NCBI RefSeq assembly: GCF_005577435.1
Contig: NZ_CP040396.1
Coordinates: 3,414,501-3,478,500 of the forward strand
Length of the DNA stretch: 64,000 bases
Reading direction: 5' to 3'
DNA from: Paenibacillus algicola
GTDB lineage: Bacteria > Bacillota > Bacilli > Paenibacillales > Paenibacillaceae
The translations under genes and the position numbers were made by a program. The notes under the pieces are model-generated. The model saw nothing but the letters and a program-made list of their open reading frames with translations, did no database searches and was not told the DNA's origin. Within the stretch, counting starts at the first letter, position 1. Each line of letters opens with the position of its first letter. Positions 61,409 to 64,000 of the stretch are shown piece after piece.

Positions 61409-63357
61409 GACATCACCTCCTGCTCTCGATGTAGCGGAATGGAGAAATAAACCTCGGTTCCCTGACCATTCGTATTGAATTGCAGCTGTACGCCGTACAT
61501 TTGCTTCAAACGAGCGTTCACATTGAGCAGACTGATGCCGTTTCCTGTTCGGTCCGCTGGATCCTTGTGACCCTGCCGGATCGGAGCCAGCTGCTCGGCG
61601 GCCATGCCTTTGCCATTATCCTTCACACTGATAAACATGCTATTTTCCCGCTTCTGAATGATCAGCTTCACTTTGCCGCCGTGTTTATTTTTTAAAATCC
61701 CATGACGAATGGCGTTCTCCACCAGCGGTTCAATGACGAGCGGAATGATCTGCAGGTGCATTAGATCCTCATCGACGTCAAAATCAACCTGAATCCGGTC
61801 CTCGAACCTGGCTTTTTCAATATCGACAAACACTTTAATCCAATCCAGCTCGTTCCTGAGCGTAACATAGTCTGTATTCACATCCACCTGAAAGGAGCGC
61901 TTCAAATAATTAGACAGATCACTCAGCAGCCGGCCCGCCCGTTCGCCATTGGTGTAGCACAAGCTGATAATACTGCTCAAGGTATTAAACAAGAAATGCG
62001 GTTTAATCTGTGCCTGCAAAAAAGCCAGCTCGTTGCGCTGTGCCTCCTTGGTTGTCTGATCAAGCGTAGTATGCGTCTGAATCAGCTGAATGGACAGCTC
62101 CTCATTACGTTTATACGAGTTGGCATATCGGACCAGCAGCAGTGCAGCCAAGGCGATGCTGTATACGGAAACCGTCAGGAAGGAGATAAACATATCTGAC
62201 TTGATACCCACACTGAACAGAATCATATCCAGCCAGTACAGAAAAACACTGCAGATACAGATCAGAAGCGTGCGGTGCTCCGGACTGCTGGAACGGCTGC
62301 GGACGTACTGAATGACCACTCTGACCCAAGCCGTAAAAAACAGCAGCACCGTGGTGAGGATATAAAAAGTGAAGGTACCGGTATAAATCTGAACAGGCAC
62401 AATGAGCACCAACAGCATAAAAATGCCATAGTACACCAGCAGGAGATAAAGGCTTCGGCGGGACAGAAAGGCCGGGTTGACCTTATGGATCACCACCCAC
62501 ACCGTGATGACGCTGCAAGCACTCATTAAATGCCCGAACCGGAAGGTATGCTCCAAAGTCATTCCCGGGATAAATTGCGCAAAAATACGCTCGCTGTAAA
62601 TCCCGTTCATAATCCCGAAGAACAGGCAACTGAGCGCCAGCGGCAGCGTGACCGGTTCTTTTTTGCGATAATGCTTGTTCCCCAGCCACAAGAGCAGGTA
62701 CAAGAAGCCGAGCACCATAACAATTAAGATCATGGCGAACTCGAACATTAGCTTGCGGTTCTGCAGCAGGGAAAGCCCCTCCTGCGTTCCAAACAGCATA
62801 GGTTTGGCAATGCCGCCCACAATATACTCGTGATTGGCTGCGTGAATGACGATCTCTGCCGTTCGCTCCTCCAGTTCAAAATAGACAACCGTGGAGGAAT
62901 TACCCGCCACGCTATTCTTGAGCGTCATCGAGGCACGGCCGTCCTCCAGCAGCAGTTCTCCGTTGACATACACCCGGCTGGCATTGCGGATATTTGCTTT
63001 TTTCAAGGCGAAATATTTATGGTCAGGAATGTTGTGAATCACCGCCCGGTAAGTAGCAAAGCCTTTGGCCATATGCTCATTGCCGTCCAGATCCATGAGC
63101 CAGTTGCCTGGCACCTGTATATACGATGCTTGCTGTGAGAGTGCAGTGAATGATTCCGGATCGACAAACTGATTCCAGTAAAATTCCCACTCCCCATCCA
63201 GCGCAATCACCTCGTCATGAAGGAAATTCGTTTCAGCCAGATCCAGGGTGCCCTTTTGAACATGAGTTGTTATCTGCAAAGCCTGCGAGTAATAATATAT
63301 AAGAACCAGTAATGTTACAGTGATTGCGGTTACAAAAGTGATGCGGATACGTTTCAA
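61405..63357 (-). CDS. 7TM sensor histidine kinase (7TMR-DISM type)
   Basis: 650 residues. N-terminal membrane helix (ITFVTAITVTLLVLIYYYSQ), an extracytoplasmic jelly-roll-like domain to about 195 (VIALDGEWEFYWNQFVDPES, IPDHKYFALKKANIRNASRV), seven helices between about 205 and 400, and a LytS-type kinase core. The phosphorylatable His lies near residue 456 in QIKPHFLFNTLSSIISLC; the ATPase has VEPLVENAIRHGI-like LVIEPLVENAIRHGILKNKH and GNGISLLNVNARL. The extracellular fold suggests recognition of a carbohydrate or other small ligand. Partner of the overlapping SARP-type regulator. Confidence 0.93.
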   Translation of the reverse strand: MKRIRITFVTAITVTLLVLIYYYSQALQITTHVQKGTLDLAETNFLHDEVIALDGEWEFYWNQFVDPESFTALSQQASYIQVPGNWLMDLDGNEHMAKGFATYRAVIHNIPDHKYFALKKANIRNASRVYVNGELLLEDGRASMTLKNSVAGNSSTVVYFELEERTAEIVIHAANHEYIVGGIAKPMLFGTQEGLSLLQNRKLMFEFAMILIVMVLGFLYLLLWLGNKHYRKKEPVTLPLALSCLFFGIMNGIYSERIFAQFIPGMTLEHTFRFGHLMSACSVITVWVVIHKVNPAFLSRRSLYLLLVYYGIFMLLVLIVPVQIYTGTFTFYILTTVLLFFTAWVRVVIQYVRSRSSSPEHRTLLICICSVFLYWLDMILFSVGIKSDMFISFLTVSVYSIALAALLLVRYANSYKRNEELSIQLIQTHTTLDQTTKEAQRNELAFLQAQIKPHFLFNTLSSIISLCYTNGERAGRLLSDLSNYLKRSFQVDVNTDYVTLRNELDWIKVFVDIEKARFEDRIQVDFDVDEDLMHLQIIPLVIEPLVENAIRHGILKNKHGGKVKLIIQKRENSMFISVKDNGKGMAAEQLAPIRQGHKDPADRTGNGISLLNVNARLKQMYGVQLQFNTNGQGTEVYFSIPLHREQEVMS

Positions 63358-63648
63358 CCTTCACACCCTCTACCCTGTTTCGTGTCACATGTTGTCGTTT
63401 GAAGTCGCACGGTCCGTTTCATGGTAGCATAATTCTCCGGGGACTAACATTCTTTTTATCCCAATTATGGTGTTATTTCATAGTAATAAGAAGAGTGATG
63501 GCAAACACCATTATAACAGCTCATTCTGTGCGCCACGGCCGTATCCACTCACTACTTTGTCGGGTATAATGGTTTATAAATAAGGATCCATGACGATCGC
63601 AAGAACGAAACGATTTAGCAATATATTTTTATAAAGGAGTGGTTCTCC

Positions 63649-63882
63649 ATGTCAATGGTACGCAAACTCCATCCTCATATAGCAAAAGACTTAAGGGAGT
63701 TTTTATCTGAAAACAATATTTCCACCAAGAAACTTGTTATAGACCTTGAAGCAGAAACCATTGAGGACTTTGATGATTACTCCGTCAATGACATTTTAAG
63801 TGTGGCTGGAATCCTGAAGCCCGGTGAAGCGCAACAATTATTAGATCATATTCAGGAGTCACGGGAGGGCTGGGGAAAGTGA
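63649..63882 (+). CDS. Small acidic protein, candidate antitoxin
   Basis: 77 residues from ATG 63649, nine bases after AAAGGAG. Sequence MSMVRKLHPHIAKDLREFLS is followed by an acidic centre (LVIDLEAETIEDFDDYSVND) and a Leu-rich tail. No domain recognised. The 291-base gap before it (63358-63648) holds no other gene I can support. A GTG at 63879 overlaps its TGA, the usual sign of a coupled second gene, and the next bases resemble a PIN-domain toxin in another frame, so an antitoxin role is a guess from context. Confidence 0.55.
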   Translation: MSMVRKLHPHIAKDLREFLSENNISTKKLVIDLEAETIEDFDDYSVNDILSVAGILKPGEAQQLLDHIQESREGWGK

Positions 63883-63895
63883 CCCACAACCACTC

Positions 63896-64000
63896 CTACA
63901 TGTCGATTCCGCTGTCTCAAGAAAAGCAGCATTCATGCAAAGCAAGCAGAGAAGCAAGGGACGGAAAATAAAAACTCCTGATGCGCTCATTATTGCAACT
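63896..64000 (+). pseudogene. PIN-domain toxin remnant (partial, right edge)
   Basis: One frame (codons from 63896) reads HVDSAVSRKAAFMQSKQRSK then GRKIKTPDALIIAT, ending at the window edge. The KTPDALIIAT segment is the conserved C-terminal active-site motif of VapC-type PIN nucleases. It lies only about 35 codons after the coupled GTG at 63879, and the GTG frame itself runs to a stop near 63972 in a different phase. The N-terminal half with the first Asp is missing, so an internal deletion or frameshift is likely. Sequence beyond the window is needed to confirm. Confidence 0.5.

Overview
The window looks like a chromosomal segment of a spore-forming Firmicute of the Paenibacillus type. Evidence: S-layer homology (SLH) domains, a cmpA spore-cortex gene, the ydcC-alr-ndoAI-ndoA order known from Bacillus, a gbsR/opuA betaine locus, strong Shine-Dalgarno sites, frequent GTG and TTG starts, moderately high GC by eye, and no outer-membrane genes. 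I see no IS element, phage or CRISPR array, so most of the window reads as core or lineage-specific chromosome. Assignments rest on motif recognition only; no database search was run.

Layout. 1-10404 (minus): one tight operon with a large exported protein, an ABC ATPase and permease, a coiled-coil membrane protein, a MoxR AAA+ ATPase, a DUF58 protein and two BatA-like VWA membrane proteins, the last cut by the window edge. 10687-13498: purU, nfo and a DUF2621 membrane protein. 13680-24512 (minus): a Gram-positive Tad/Flp pilus operon (CpaE-like ATPase, TadA, TadB, TadC, Flp1 pilin, three pseudopilin-like proteins, prepilin peptidase, FHA protein) behind a leader hairpin that looks like an attenuator. 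24828-27361: a secreted nuclease lipoprotein, a DCC-family thiol protein, two small Cys-rich proteins and ohr. 27542-29371: tRNA genes (Leu, then Leu-Lys-Glu) around a divergent XRE regulator/PAS protein pair.

29594-38710 (minus): an operon of a HAD-IIA phosphatase, a sugar or glycerol-phosphate type ABC importer (binding protein and two permeases, no ATPase) and a 1672-residue SLH-anchored glycerophosphodiesterase. I infer a surface system that cuts phosphodiesters and imports the product. 39001-46701: tRNA-Ser and tRNA-Asn, sprT-like, cmpA, tex, the EndoA toxin-antitoxin pair, alr and a YdcC-like lipoprotein. 46809-52084: a three-gene ABC-2 system with an adjacent AgrC-like kinase and LytTR regulator. 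52197-56058: gbsR divergent from opuAA-opuAB-opuAC, with an elaborate control region between them.

56284-64000: a second, cytosolic glycerophosphodiesterase with an SGNH hydrolase, a soluble PAS chemoreceptor, a YetF-like membrane protein, a stranded SLH fragment, a 7TM histidine kinase with a SARP-type response regulator, and at the right edge a small gene followed by what looks like a broken PIN-domain toxin.
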